Shown: in pieces, positions 1-7,845 of the stretch
How the letters are laid out: each line of letters opens with the position of its first letter
How positions within the stretch are numbered: position 1 is the first letter of the stretch
From: Actinoplanes derwentensis
Lineage (GTDB): Bacteria > Actinomycetota > Actinomycetes > Mycobacteriales > Micromonosporaceae
Direction of reading: 5' to 3'
DNA: 64,000 nt
Assembly (NCBI RefSeq): GCF_900104725.1
Contig: NZ_LT629758.1
Span: 4,540,501 to 4,604,500, forward strand
Notes under the pieces: model-generated
Database searches by the model: none
The model's input: the letters and a program-made list of their open reading frames with translations, nothing else
Told to the model about the DNA's origin: nothing
Position numbers and translations under genes: made by a program

Positions 1-14
1 GACCTGGACCGTCT

Positions 15-698
15 CTAGCGGCGGGATCGGCGGCGTTCGCCGATCTCCCAGGCCATGATGTACTGCCGGATCATCTGGGCCATCTCGTCGCCGGTACCGA
101 ACGTGAGGATCAGATGCTGCCCCGGGTCGCCGTGCGGGGCCTCACGCACGTTGAGCACGATGCCACTCAACTGCGCCTCGGCGGTGCCCAGCCAGACCGT
201 CGCGGACACCCGATCACCCTGCTTCAGCGAGGTGACCTCGTCGATCCAGCACCGCAGACCGCCCTCGCTGATGTCGAGCAGGACACCTTCGGCGGGCTGC
301 CCCTCCACCTCGGCTTCGAGGCGGACCACCGCACCGGCGCCACCGCGCACGTACTCCCGCCGGTTGTCGTGCCGGGCCGGGCCCGCAGGCACGATCGTCC
401 ACCGGGACGGCGCGCTGCCGGAGACCGCGACCAGCCGGCAGGGCAGGATCACCCGGGTGCGCGGCGGTGCCCAGAAGATCTCGAACTCGCGGCCCGGTTC
501 GAACACCGACAGATCGGTGGTCTCCAGGGGCGCAGCGACGGTAAGAGTGTTCCCGTCGACGGCTTCCAGCCGCGACCGAAGGTTCATACCGTTTCCGAGA
601 ACTAGGAAGACCGCAGCACCGATCTCCGGCAACTCGGTCGCGACCGCTCCCTCCACCCCGGGGGCGGACATCAAACCAGCTGCACCGTTGATCATCAT
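15..698 (-). CDS. PilZ domain (c-di-GMP binding) protein
   Basis: A 227-aa protein with two parts. The N-terminal half looks like the YcgR-type beta domain that precedes PilZ. The C-terminal half carries the c-di-GMP signature: an RR-x3-R element (NRREYVR, about aa 112-118) followed by DISEGGLRC (about aa 141-149), matching the D/N-x-S-x2-G motif. It probably binds cyclic-di-GMP in the cytoplasm and passes the signal to a partner that cannot be seen here. Two adjacent ATG codons (698 and 695) follow a GAGGTG element, so the start is uncertain by one codon. No signal peptide or membrane segment is visible. Confidence 0.85.
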   Translation of the reverse strand: MMINGAAGLMSAPGVEGAVATELPEIGAAVFLVLGNGMNLRSRLEAVDGNTLTVAAPLETTDLSVFEPGREFEIFWAPPRTRVILPCRLVAVSGSAPSRWTIVPAGPARHDNRREYVRGGAGAVVRLEAEVEGQPAEGVLLDISEGGLRCWIDEVTSLKQGDRVSATVWLGTAEAQLSGIVLNVREAPHGDPGQHLILTFGTGDEMAQMIRQYIMAWEIGERRRSRR

Positions 699-833
699 TC
701 ACCTCTGTGAAACGCCGTGACGGCAGTTCGGGACTGGCCCCTTATCGGCACCGCTCCGCCCGACTTGAACCGTCAGCCGAACCAGTTCCCACCGAACCCG
801 TCCCGGCCGCGGTCGTGGAGCGGCGGGCCCGGC

Positions 834-1511
834 CTACGCCGGCTCGGGGTAGCGGGCCACCCGGAGGCGGCGGGCGAAGACGGCAAGGGTCAGGCCGGTG
901 CAGAGGACCCAGATCAGGGCCGCGTGGGCCAGACCGCGCCACAGGTAGTCGACGGTGACGCCGTCGACGGCATAGGTGCCGATCTCGCGGCCCGACCAGA
1001 ACGGCATGAACTTCGCTACCGTACCCGCCGGGTCGGCGAGCATCTGGACGGCGCAGACCGAGAGCAGTGCCAGGGCGCCTTCCAGCTCACGGGGCAGCAG
1101 CGCGCCGACCAGGCTGCCGAACGGGACGGCCAGCAGCGCGGTGATCAGCATCGCCAGGGCCATCGCCCAGCCCCGCCGGATGTCCTGGTCGACCGCGACC
1201 AGGATCAGGTAGGCGGAGGTCAGCAGCAGACCGAAACCGCTCATCGCGATCAGCCGGCCGCCGATGATCCCGGCCGTGGAGGCGCCGGAGAGCCGCAGCC
1301 GGGGGTCGATGCCGCGGGCCGAGTTGACGACGAACAGCGTCAGGGTGGAGACGGCCCACGCGATGCCGAGGGTGAGCATCCGCATCGACTGGCCGGTGAG
1401 GTCGCGCCGGACCAGGTAGAACCAGAGCGGCAGCGAGATCACCAGGAGCAGGGCGGTCCGTCGGCGGGACACTTCACGGGCCGAGAGCGCGGCCACCACC
1501 AGCGCGGTCAT
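834..1511 (-). CDS. ABC transporter permease, ABC-2-like
   Basis: A 225-aa integral membrane protein with about six hydrophobic segments and short charged loops. No family motif is strong, so the call rests on context. It is translationally coupled (ATGA overlap at 1508-1511) to an ABC ATPase that lies behind a PadR regulator. The three genes form the usual PadR-ATPase-permease exporter operon of actinobacteria, often a drug or lipid exporter, but the substrate cannot be read from sequence. Confidence 0.75.
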   Translation of the reverse strand: MTALVVAALSAREVSRRRTALLLVISLPLWFYLVRRDLTGQSMRMLTLGIAWAVSTLTLFVVNSARGIDPRLRLSGASTAGIIGGRLIAMSGFGLLLTSAYLILVAVDQDIRRGWAMALAMLITALLAVPFGSLVGALLPRELEGALALLSVCAVQMLADPAGTVAKFMPFWSGREIGTYAVDGVTVDYLWRGLAHAALIWVLCTGLTLAVFARRLRVARYPEPA

Positions 1512-2335
1512 GCGGTACCTCCGGAGACGGCGCCGAGGTCGAGGACGTGGTCGACGTTCTGTAGTTCGTGCAGCAGGTGGGTGACGACGACGACGGCCCG
1601 GCCGGCGTCGCGCCAGGCGTGCACCTGACGCCAGAAGTCGAGGTAGGCGCCCTGGTCGAAGCCCTGGTACGGCTCGTCGAGCAGGAGCAGGTCGGGGCCG
1701 TGGAGCTGGCCGAGGACCAGGTTGAGCTTCTGCCGCGTACCGCCGGAGAGCTCTTGAACCGGTTGTGCCCCGGAGGGGCGCCAGGCGAGAAGCGACGCCA
1801 GGTGGGTGCCGGTGGATCGGGCCTTGCGGGGCACCATGCCGGCGGCCGCCCCGAAGAGGGTGAAGTGCTCGTCGGCGGTCAGCCAGCCGGCGAGGCCACC
1901 GTCCTGTGGCACGAAACCGATCCGGCGCACCCGGTGCACGGTGCCGCTGGACGGGGCGGTGAGGCCGGCGCAGATCCGCAGCAGAGTGGACTTGCCGCAG
2001 CCGTTGGCGCCGACGATCGCGGCCACCTCGCCGCCGCGGACGGCCAGGTCGACACCGGAGAAGACGGTGCGGCTCCGGTACCGTTTGCCGACTCCGCTGA
2101 GCCGGAGCATCACCGGGCCGGCCTCGCAGCGGGTCGCGGTGGTGCCGGCGGCCGGGGTCTGCAGTTCGGCGACGAGATGGCGGGCGTAGAGGTGGGCCGG
2201 GCCGAAGAAGTGGTCCGGGTCGGCGGCGTTCTCACCGGCCTGGTCGGCGGTCTCGGTGCTGAGCTGCCGGGCCCGGCCGGGTTGCAGCCCGAGGCGGATC
2301 AGTTCGGCTTCGAAGCGGGTCGGCCAGTCGTTCAT
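1508..2335 (-). CDS. ABC transporter ATPase with HAAS-like N-terminal domain
   Basis: A 275-aa protein. The ATG at 2335 overlaps the PadR stop by 4 bp (ATGA), which fixes the start over longer in-frame options. About 65 N-terminal residues (MNDWPTRFEAELIRLGL onward) resemble the HAAS/permease-prefix helical domain usually found on separate membrane proteins beside PadR genes. A normal ABC ATPase follows: Walker A GANGCGKST, signature QELSGGTRQK, Walker B LLLLDEP and an H-loop histidine in VVVTHLLHE. It should energise the permease encoded downstream. Confidence 0.88.
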   Translation of the reverse strand: MNDWPTRFEAELIRLGLQPGRARQLSTETADQAGENAADPDHFFGPAHLYARHLVAELQTPAAGTTATRCEAGPVMLRLSGVGKRYRSRTVFSGVDLAVRGGEVAAIVGANGCGKSTLLRICAGLTAPSSGTVHRVRRIGFVPQDGGLAGWLTADEHFTLFGAAAGMVPRKARSTGTHLASLLAWRPSGAQPVQELSGGTRQKLNLVLGQLHGPDLLLLDEPYQGFDQGAYLDFWRQVHAWRDAGRAVVVVTHLLHELQNVDHVLDLGAVSGGTA

Positions 2336-2682
2336 CGCGCGTTCCCTGCGGTCGGCGAGTCGGCCGACTCGTCGACCAGCGCGTCGATGCCGTCGCGGAA
2401 GGTTCGCCACTCGCCGGCCTGGGCGCGCAGGGCGTCGAGGCCGGCCGGGGTGATCGCGTAGACCTTGCGGCGGGGGCCGGACTCGGACGGCGCCCAACTG
2501 GGTGCGGCGAGGCCCTGCTGTTCGAGGCGGAGCAGGGCCGGGTAGAGGGTGCCGCCGGGCACGTCGGCGACACCGGCCGCGGCCAGTCGCTGGGCCAGCC
2601 CGTACCCGTAGTCGGGCCGGCCCCGCAGCATCGCGAGCAGGCATAGATCGAGGAAGCCGTGCAACCACGGCCGGGGAGTCAT
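2332..2682 (-). CDS. PadR family transcriptional regulator
   Basis: A 116-aa winged-helix protein with the PadR pattern: LCLLAMLRGRPDYGYGLAQRL, a GGTLYPALLRLEQQGL recognition region, and RKVYAITPAGLDALRA as the wing and dimer helix. It is the first gene of a three-gene operon with the ABC ATPase and permease and probably represses it. A palindrome lies directly upstream of its start codon. The inducer is unknown. Confidence 0.9.
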   Translation of the reverse strand: MTPRPWLHGFLDLCLLAMLRGRPDYGYGLAQRLAAAGVADVPGGTLYPALLRLEQQGLAAPSWAPSESGPRRKVYAITPAGLDALRAQAGEWRTFRDGIDALVDESADSPTAGNAR

Positions 2683-2692
2683 GCTAGGCAGG

Positions 2693-2704
2693 CTAACTGG
2701 TTAG
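2693..2704. promoter_or_regulatory. Candidate PadR operator palindrome
   Basis: CTAACTGGTTAG is a 12-bp inverted repeat (CTAAC/GTTAG arms around TG) in an AT-rich stretch about 10 bp upstream of the PadR start and between PadR and the divergent sigma gene. Autoregulation through a site here is typical of PadR operons. The assignment is inferred from position only. Confidence 0.35.
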
Positions 2705-2781
2705 TAGTCTTTCTATCTAGCTCGTCGGAAATAATTCCGGAATCGAGTGCACAACACGGGCGCGGGATGCGTCGATGAGGT

Positions 2782-3288
2782 GTGACCTTCGAGCAATTCG
2801 CGCTGGCACGCCTGCCCAGCCTTCTGCGTTACGCGGTGGTCCTCACCGGTGACCGGGACCTGGCCCAGGACGTGGTCCAGGAGGTACTTGCACGTGCCCA
2901 GGTCCGGTGGAAACGGATCAGTGACGCCGACTCACCGGAGGCGTACGTCCGGCGGATGGTGCTCAACGAGTACCTGTCCTGGCGTCGCAGCTGGGCGGTC
3001 CGGCACGTGCACTCGGCCGGAGAACGACTGATCGAGCTGGACGATGCCCGCGGTGGAGTCCGCGATCACGCCGACGGTGTGGTCGAGGCCGACGCCCTGT
3101 GGCACCGGCTGGCCACGCTCGGGCGCAAGCAACGCGCGGTGCTGGTGATGCGTTACTACGAGCAGATGGACGACGAGCAGATCGCCGACCAGCTCGGGTG
3201 CGCCACCGCCACGGTGCGCAGCCATGCGTCGAGGGCACTGAAGACCCTCCGGCTCCATCAGGAGTCGGAATTACGAGCCCACGCCTAG
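2782..3288 (+). CDS. SigE-family (ECF) RNA polymerase sigma factor
   Basis: A 168-aa protein with a GTG start. Region sigma-2 spans about aa 8-75 (LLRYAVVLTGDRDLAQDVVQEVLARA, then YVRRMVLNEYLSWRR). Region sigma-4 spans about aa 105-160 (QRAVLVMRYYEQMDDEQIADQLGCATATVRSHASRALKTL). This is the layout of the actinobacterial SigE-family ECF-like sigma factors. The next gene, 9 bp downstream, encodes a membrane protein in the place usually held by an anti-sigma factor, so the two probably form a regulatory pair. Confidence 0.9.
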   Translation: MTFEQFALARLPSLLRYAVVLTGDRDLAQDVVQEVLARAQVRWKRISDADSPEAYVRRMVLNEYLSWRRSWAVRHVHSAGERLIELDDARGGVRDHADGVVEADALWHRLATLGRKQRAVLVMRYYEQMDDEQIADQLGCATATVRSHASRALKTLRLHQESELRAHA

Positions 3289-3297
3289 GAGAGGGTC

Positions 3298-4155
3298 GTG
3301 ACTGAGCACCAGGACCGGCTGCGCGAAGCCTTCAACAAGTACGAGAACGACACGCCGGATCCCGCTGCGGTCTACGCACGCGTCGAGGAACTGTCCCGGA
3401 AGTACACGTGGCGCCGCCGGGGTGCCCAGGCCGCGGGCGGGGTGGCACTGAGCGCCGGCCTGATCGCGGGCATCACCCAGCTGCCGGCGGTCCTGCCGGC
3501 CGGCCCGGCGGTCACCTCGACCACCGGCGGCCTCCAGGCCGCGGCACCCGCCGTCACTCCGAGTGCCGCGCCCACCATCGACCCCTCGGCGCCGTTGACC
3601 GAGGAGCAGATGACCGAGGGCATCGACGCGTACTTCCAAGCCGGGTACGGCTACGACAACGCGGTCGAGCTGGCCAAGCTGTGGAAACTGGGCGCCGGCG
3701 AGTTCGCCCAGGCCAAGGCGGTCGCCGGACAGAAGCTGCTGGCCGGGGAGACCCTGCCGGTCAAGCCGGTCGCCAACGAGGACGGCCCGGTCGGCGGTGG
3801 CGAAGAGGTCGACACGGAGGCGCAGAAGCAGATCGCCGAGTTCTTCTACGCCGGGTACGACTACGACGACGCGGTCAAGCTGGCCGGCATCTGGAAGCTG
3901 GCCGATCCGAGCGACGCCAAGTACGAAGCCGGCAAGCGCCTGCTCGCCGGCAAGAAGCTGCCGTTCAAGCCGGACAAGGAATCGGCCACCGAGGGTGCGA
4001 AGTCGCGGGCGGTGAGCGCGTTCTTCGACGCCGGCTACGACTACGACGACGCGGTCAAGCTGGCCGGCATCTGGAAGCTGGCCGACGCGTACGAGGCCAA
4101 GATCGCCGGTGGCGAGCGCCTGCTCGACGGCAAGAAACTGCCGTTCAAGCCGTGA
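3298..4155 (+). CDS. Membrane protein with three tandem repeats (anti-sigma position)
   Basis: A 285-aa protein with a GTG start after a good GGAGAGG site. About 40 hydrophilic residues precede one transmembrane segment (aa 42-62). A low-complexity Ala/Pro/Thr linker follows, then three repeats of about 45 aa (near 112-157, 182-225 and 242-285). Repeats 2 and 3 share AGYDYDDAVKLAGIWKLAD and end in KLPFKP; repeat 1 is diverged. No zinc anti-sigma His/Cys motif is visible. By position it may hold the sigma factor through its short cytoplasmic tail and sense something with the exported repeats. The function is unproven and I recognise no named family. Confidence 0.7.
   Translation: MTEHQDRLREAFNKYENDTPDPAAVYARVEELSRKYTWRRRGAQAAGGVALSAGLIAGITQLPAVLPAGPAVTSTTGGLQAAAPAVTPSAAPTIDPSAPLTEEQMTEGIDAYFQAGYGYDNAVELAKLWKLGAGEFAQAKAVAGQKLLAGETLPVKPVANEDGPVGGGEEVDTEAQKQIAEFFYAGYDYDDAVKLAGIWKLADPSDAKYEAGKRLLAGKKLPFKPDKESATEGAKSRAVSAFFDAGYDYDDAVKLAGIWKLADAYEAKIAGGERLLDGKKLPFKP
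3841..4152 (+). repeat. Near-identical coding repeat, 180-bp period
   Basis: Within the membrane protein gene, about 55 bp near 3850-3906 recurs almost exactly near 4030-4086, encoding AGYDYDDAVKLAGIWKLAD twice. The match at the nucleotide level points to recent duplication or gene conversion of this repeat unit. A third, diverged unit begins near 3631. Confidence 0.85.
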
Positions 4156-5210
4156 CGACGCTGCGCCGGCGAATCGGCTTCGAGATCGAGCTGATGGCCC
4201 CTGCCGGGGCCAGCCGGCGCACCCTGGCCGACGACCTGGCCGGACGCTGTGGGGGCAGCGTCCGGCCGGTCTGGCACCACGACAGCGAACCGTCGCTGGT
4301 CCCGGGCCTGGAACGGTTCCTGCATCTGACCCAGGGTTTCGAGGTGCGCCGCGCGGACGGTGCCCTGCTCTGCACCCTGGTCGACGACGTGACACTGCTG
4401 GACGGCCTGGACCGTTCGGCGGCCGCGAACCCCGGCTGGTTCCGGATCCTCACCGACGACGCCCGCCTGCTGCGGCTCCTCGCGGCACAGTGCGACCCGG
4501 CCGGCCCCCTGGACGAGGTTCTGGAACCGGCCGGCCGGCTGTGGGGCACGACGGCGTCCCGGCACGGGCCGATCCTGCGGCTCGACGATTCATCGGGCAC
4601 CACGATCGCACTGGCCTCACCGGCCGGCGGGGAACGCGAACGCCCCTGCGAGATCGTCACCCCGCCGCTGGCCGCCGGCCATCACGAGGCCCTTGCCGAA
4701 CTGCTCGGCCCGGCCCGGGACCTCGGGTTCACCGTGCCCCGGGAAGCCGCGGTGCACCTGCACGTGGACGGCGGGCCGTTCCGGGAACCGGCCGCCCTGG
4801 CGAACGTGGTGCGGCTGTTCGCCCACTACCGGGAACCGCTGCGGGCCCTGCTCGCCACCAACCCGGCCTGCCGGCGCCTGGCCCCCCTCCCCGAACCGCT
4901 GGTCACCGCGGTCGCCGGGAAGCCGGACACCGCCGAGCTGCGCCGGGCCGCCGCTGAAGGCGCACTGAGCAAGTTCTTCGACGTCAACCTGACGCAGGTG
5001 CTGACCGACACCCCGATCCGGGACACCGTCGAGATCCGGATCCTGCCCGGCGCCGTCGACCCGGCGGAGATCGTGCAGCGGGCCGCGCTGATCGAGCTGC
5101 TGCTGGATCGCTGCGAGGACCCCACTCCCCTGCCGCCGCCGTCCGGCGACCCGATCGAGGCCCTGTTGGAGATCGCCGCCGAGTCCCTGGCGGCGTACCA
5201 GGAGCACTGA
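4152..5210 (+). CDS. Amidoligase family enzyme
   Basis: A 352-aa protein. The GTG start overlaps the stop of the repeat protein (GTGA), so the two are translationally coupled. Its layout matches the Amidoligase_2 family of glutamine-synthetase-fold ligases: IGFEIEL at aa 8-14, AVHLHVDGG near aa 200, and a C-terminal DTVEIRILPG near aa 292. These acidic, His and Arg positions are those expected for metal-ATP and substrate binding. Family members join a carboxylate to an amine using ATP. The substrate is unknown, and the adjacent lysine- and acid-rich repeat protein is an obvious candidate, by inference only. Confidence 0.75.
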   Translation: MTTLRRRIGFEIELMAPAGASRRTLADDLAGRCGGSVRPVWHHDSEPSLVPGLERFLHLTQGFEVRRADGALLCTLVDDVTLLDGLDRSAAANPGWFRILTDDARLLRLLAAQCDPAGPLDEVLEPAGRLWGTTASRHGPILRLDDSSGTTIALASPAGGERERPCEIVTPPLAAGHHEALAELLGPARDLGFTVPREAAVHLHVDGGPFREPAALANVVRLFAHYREPLRALLATNPACRRLAPLPEPLVTAVAGKPDTAELRRAAAEGALSKFFDVNLTQVLTDTPIRDTVEIRILPGAVDPAEIVQRAALIELLLDRCEDPTPLPPPSGDPIEALLEIAAESLAAYQEH

Positions 5211-5220
5211 AAGGCTTTCA

Positions 5221-5256
5221 GGAGCCGGTCGGTGCCCGGTAGCACCGCCCGGCTCC
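5221..5256. terminator. Bidirectional hairpin terminator
   Basis: GGAGCCGGTCGGTGC (5221-5235) pairs with GCACCGCCCGGCTCC (5242-5256) with one mismatch over 15 bp and a 6-nt loop. It lies between the convergent amidoligase and hydrolase genes. There is no U-tract, as is common in actinobacteria. Confidence 0.75.
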
Positions 5257-5332
5257 CGTCAGCTCCCGGTGTTTCCGTCAGCTCCCGGTGCTTCCGTCAG
5301 CTCCCGGTGCTTCCGTCAACTTCCGGTGTTCA
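5257..5332. repeat. Four tandem copies of a 19-bp unit
   Basis: The unit CGTCAGCTCCCGGTGCTTC repeats four times head to tail (5257, 5276, 5295, 5314). The second and third copies differ by no more than a base from the first; the fourth is diverged and contains the last codons and stop of the minus-strand hydrolase. The array starts directly at the foot of the hairpin terminator. Confidence 0.85.
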
Positions 5333-6086
5333 GGAAACCGACCAGTTCGCGGGTGAACTCTGGAACCCGGATCGCGCCCATGTGGTCGCCGTCGACGACC
5401 GCCAGGCGAGCGCCCGGAATGGCCTTGGCCAGGATCTCCGGGCGGCTCGCCAGCGGATCGTCGCGGCCCGCGATCACCAGGGCCGGAACGGTGATCGTGT
5501 CCAGCGGGATGGGCTCGGCGTGCAGCGACGCCGCCTGGGCGGCCAGCGCGACCCGGTCACCGCCGACCGCGTCGACGAACGAACGGAACCCGGCGGCCGC
5601 CGGTGAGGTGATGGCGGCCGGATCGTCGGTCTCGAAAGCCGCCCGGAAGTCCGCGGCCGGGATGACCCGGGTGTCCACCCCACCGAGTTCGAGCACGGCG
5701 GCGCCGACGCCGCCGACGGCCAGCCGGCGCACCCGCCGGTCCCGGGTGGCGAGGATCAGCGAGACGATGGCGCCCATCGAGTAGCCGGCCACGTCGGCGG
5801 CGGTGGCACCCAGCAGATCGAGGAGCGTCGTCACGTCCCGGGCCATCCGGGTCTCGCCGTAGAACGACGGATCGTGCGGTTTACCGGACCGGCCGTGCCC
5901 ACGGGCGTCGATGGTGACGACCCGGCGGCCGGTCGCGGTGAGCGCGTCGACGATGCCCGGCAGGACCCAGTTGGTGAGACCGCTGGCGATGAAACCGTGA
6001 TGCAGCAGGACCGGGGGCTGCCCGGTGTCGCCGTCCCACTGCTCCCAATAGATCTCCACACCGTCGTCTGCCTGGAAAGTCGGCAT
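5316..6086 (-). CDS. Alpha/beta hydrolase
   Basis: A 256-aa protein. The start MPTFQADDG at 6086 is preceded by GGAGGACC, a better choice than the longer frame reaching 6242. Alpha/beta-hydrolase marks are the HHGF oxyanion region, DARGHGRS, the nucleophile elbow GYSMG, an acid in VIAGRDDPLA and the final catalytic His in DGDHMGA. It is a cytoplasmic esterase, epoxide-hydrolase or lactonase type of unknown substrate. It is divergent from the LysR gene, which may control it. Confidence 0.88.
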   Translation of the reverse strand: MPTFQADDGVEIYWEQWDGDTGQPPVLLHHGFIASGLTNWVLPGIVDALTATGRRVVTIDARGHGRSGKPHDPSFYGETRMARDVTTLLDLLGATAADVAGYSMGAIVSLILATRDRRVRRLAVGGVGAAVLELGGVDTRVIPAADFRAAFETDDPAAITSPAAAGFRSFVDAVGGDRVALAAQAASLHAEPIPLDTITVPALVIAGRDDPLASRPEILAKAIPGARLAVVDGDHMGAIRVPEFTRELVGFLNTGS

Positions 6087-6264
6087 CGTCGGTCCTCCTC
6101 TCGTCCGGCTCCGGCGGTCGTCAGGGTAGGCGCCGATCGCCGTCCGGGTATCGGTGAGATCGCCGGTGTGATCACCATGTGCGACGCGGGCGGTACCCGG
6201 AATGTCGACCGCGATACATTTCGGGTGGGACTTCTCAACCACTCCGTAGGGGGATGGACTAGCG

Positions 6265-7218
6265 GTGACCCCGACTCAGTTGCGCGCCTATGCGGCCGTG
6301 GTCCGGTGCGGCTCGGTCAAACACGCGGCCTCTCAGCTCGAGGTCTCCGAGTCCGCGGTGTCACTGCACATCGGACAGTTGCGGAAGGAACTTGGCGACC
6401 AGCTGTTCTCCCGGACCGCGAGCGGCCTGTCGTTCACGCCCGGCGGGCTGCGGCTGGCGAGCCGGGCCACCGAGATGCTCGGTCTGCAGGACATCACGGT
6501 CTTGGAGGTGAGCGCGGCCGGTCAGGGCCGGCGGATGCTGCGGGTGGGCGCGTCGTCGCTGTTCGCCGAACACGCCGCACCCGGACTGATCGAGCTGTTC
6601 GGCAACCGGGCCGCCGACCTGGACGTCGAGTTGAGTGTGCGCAACCCGGGCTCGTTCGCGGCGGCACTGATCGAGCGGAGCGTCGACATCGCGATCGGCC
6701 CGCCGCCGTCGGTGCCGAACCCGGCGGTGCGATGTCGTCCGGTGATGTACTACAAGATCGTCACGGTGACCGGGCCGGACCATCCGATGGCAGGTTCCCA
6801 GCCGTCGCCCCGGCAGTTGCGGGACCAGACGTGGCTGCTGGGCCCGTCCGCGGCCGCCGACCGGGGCGCCATCCCGACGCTGCTGCGCCGCCTCGGGGTC
6901 CCCGACAACCGGCAGCAGATCTTCCAGAGCCACGCGGCCGCCGTGGAGGAGGCGAAACGGGGCCGCGGTGTGGCGGCCGCTCTGTCGTTCACGGTGGCAC
7001 CGGAGATCCGCAAAGGGCAGCTGGTGCCGTTCTGCGGCCCGCACACCGGCCTGGAGGAGGTGTGGCACTCGATGACCCTGATGGACTCGAACCTGACGGC
7101 CCCGGCCGAGCTGGCCCGCTTCGCGTCCACCCCACGAGCGATCCAGGCCATGATGCGCGGTACGGGGGTGAACGTGGCCCGTTTCAAGCCGTCCATCCAC
7201 GTCACCCTGTGGAGCTGA
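6265..7218 (+). CDS. LysR family transcriptional regulator
   Basis: A 317-aa protein with a GTG start after GGGGGA. The N-terminal winged helix (TQLRAYAAVVRCGSVKHAA, then ESAVSLHIGQLRKELG) is typical LysR. A periplasmic-binding-like effector domain follows (about aa 90-290). It is divergent from the alpha/beta hydrolase and about 600 bp from the end of the cox locus. Either could be its target, but nothing in the sequence decides this. Confidence 0.9.
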   Translation: MTPTQLRAYAAVVRCGSVKHAASQLEVSESAVSLHIGQLRKELGDQLFSRTASGLSFTPGGLRLASRATEMLGLQDITVLEVSAAGQGRRMLRVGASSLFAEHAAPGLIELFGNRAADLDVELSVRNPGSFAAALIERSVDIAIGPPPSVPNPAVRCRPVMYYKIVTVTGPDHPMAGSQPSPRQLRDQTWLLGPSAAADRGAIPTLLRRLGVPDNRQQIFQSHAAAVEEAKRGRGVAAALSFTVAPEIRKGQLVPFCGPHTGLEEVWHSMTLMDSNLTAPAELARFASTPRAIQAMMRGTGVNVARFKPSIHVTLWS

Positions 7219-7269
7219 AGCGGACCTTCGGCCCTACTGCCGGGATCGCACCGGTTCCATCATGGAGCA

Positions 7270-7737
7270 ATGGCCTCCACTGACGACAGGCTGCGGGCGA
7301 TGTACTCCGGCGGCCGCGGCAACACCACCGCCCGCCGTTTCGCCCGATTGTGGGCGACGGTCTACGGCGCCGGTTTCTCCCGGCGGCGCTGGATCACCCT
7401 GGAGGTCCGGGGCCGCAGTTCCGGCCGGGTCACCCGTTTCCCCCTGGGCATGGCCGACTGGCAGGGCCACTGGTACCTGGTACCGATGCTCGGCGCCGAC
7501 TGCAACTGGGTCCGCAACGTCCGCGCCGCTGACGGCCACGCCGTCATCCGCCACGGCCGGGCCCGCCCCTGCCACCTGGCCGAACTGCCGGTCCCCGAAC
7601 GCGCCCCGATCCTGCGCCGCTTCCTGCAGCAGGTCCCCGGCGCCCGCCCGCACCTCCCGGTCGACCGTAACGCCCCACTCCCCGACTTCGCGGCGATCGC
7701 CGACCGCTACCCGGTCTTCCGCGTCGACTACCGCTAG
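7270..7737 (+). CDS. Deazaflavin (F420)-dependent nitroreductase family protein
   Basis: A 155-aa protein; GGAG at 7264 supports the ATG. It has the Ddn-family pattern: VRGRSSGRVTRFPLGMAD, WYLVPMLGADCNWVRNVRAA and GHAVIRHG, forming a small split-barrel fold that binds F420 or another flavin. The family reduces diverse acceptors. The physiological substrate is not evident. Confidence 0.82.
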   Translation: MASTDDRLRAMYSGGRGNTTARRFARLWATVYGAGFSRRRWITLEVRGRSSGRVTRFPLGMADWQGHWYLVPMLGADCNWVRNVRAADGHAVIRHGRARPCHLAELPVPERAPILRRFLQQVPGARPHLPVDRNAPLPDFAAIADRYPVFRVDYR

Positions 7738-7845
7738 AGACGTTTCACGCCGAGGTCGCGGGGCTGGCCGGGCAGCTCTCAGCGGAAGCTGACCAGGCGG
7801 CGGCGTCCAGCGAGTCCTGGCTCTGATCCTGGTTGGGCGGCCCGT

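Noticed and set aside
5316..6242. Longer N terminus for the alpha/beta hydrolase
   Set aside because: The extra 52 residues have no homology-like pattern, and a good ribosome site precedes the internal ATG at 6086.
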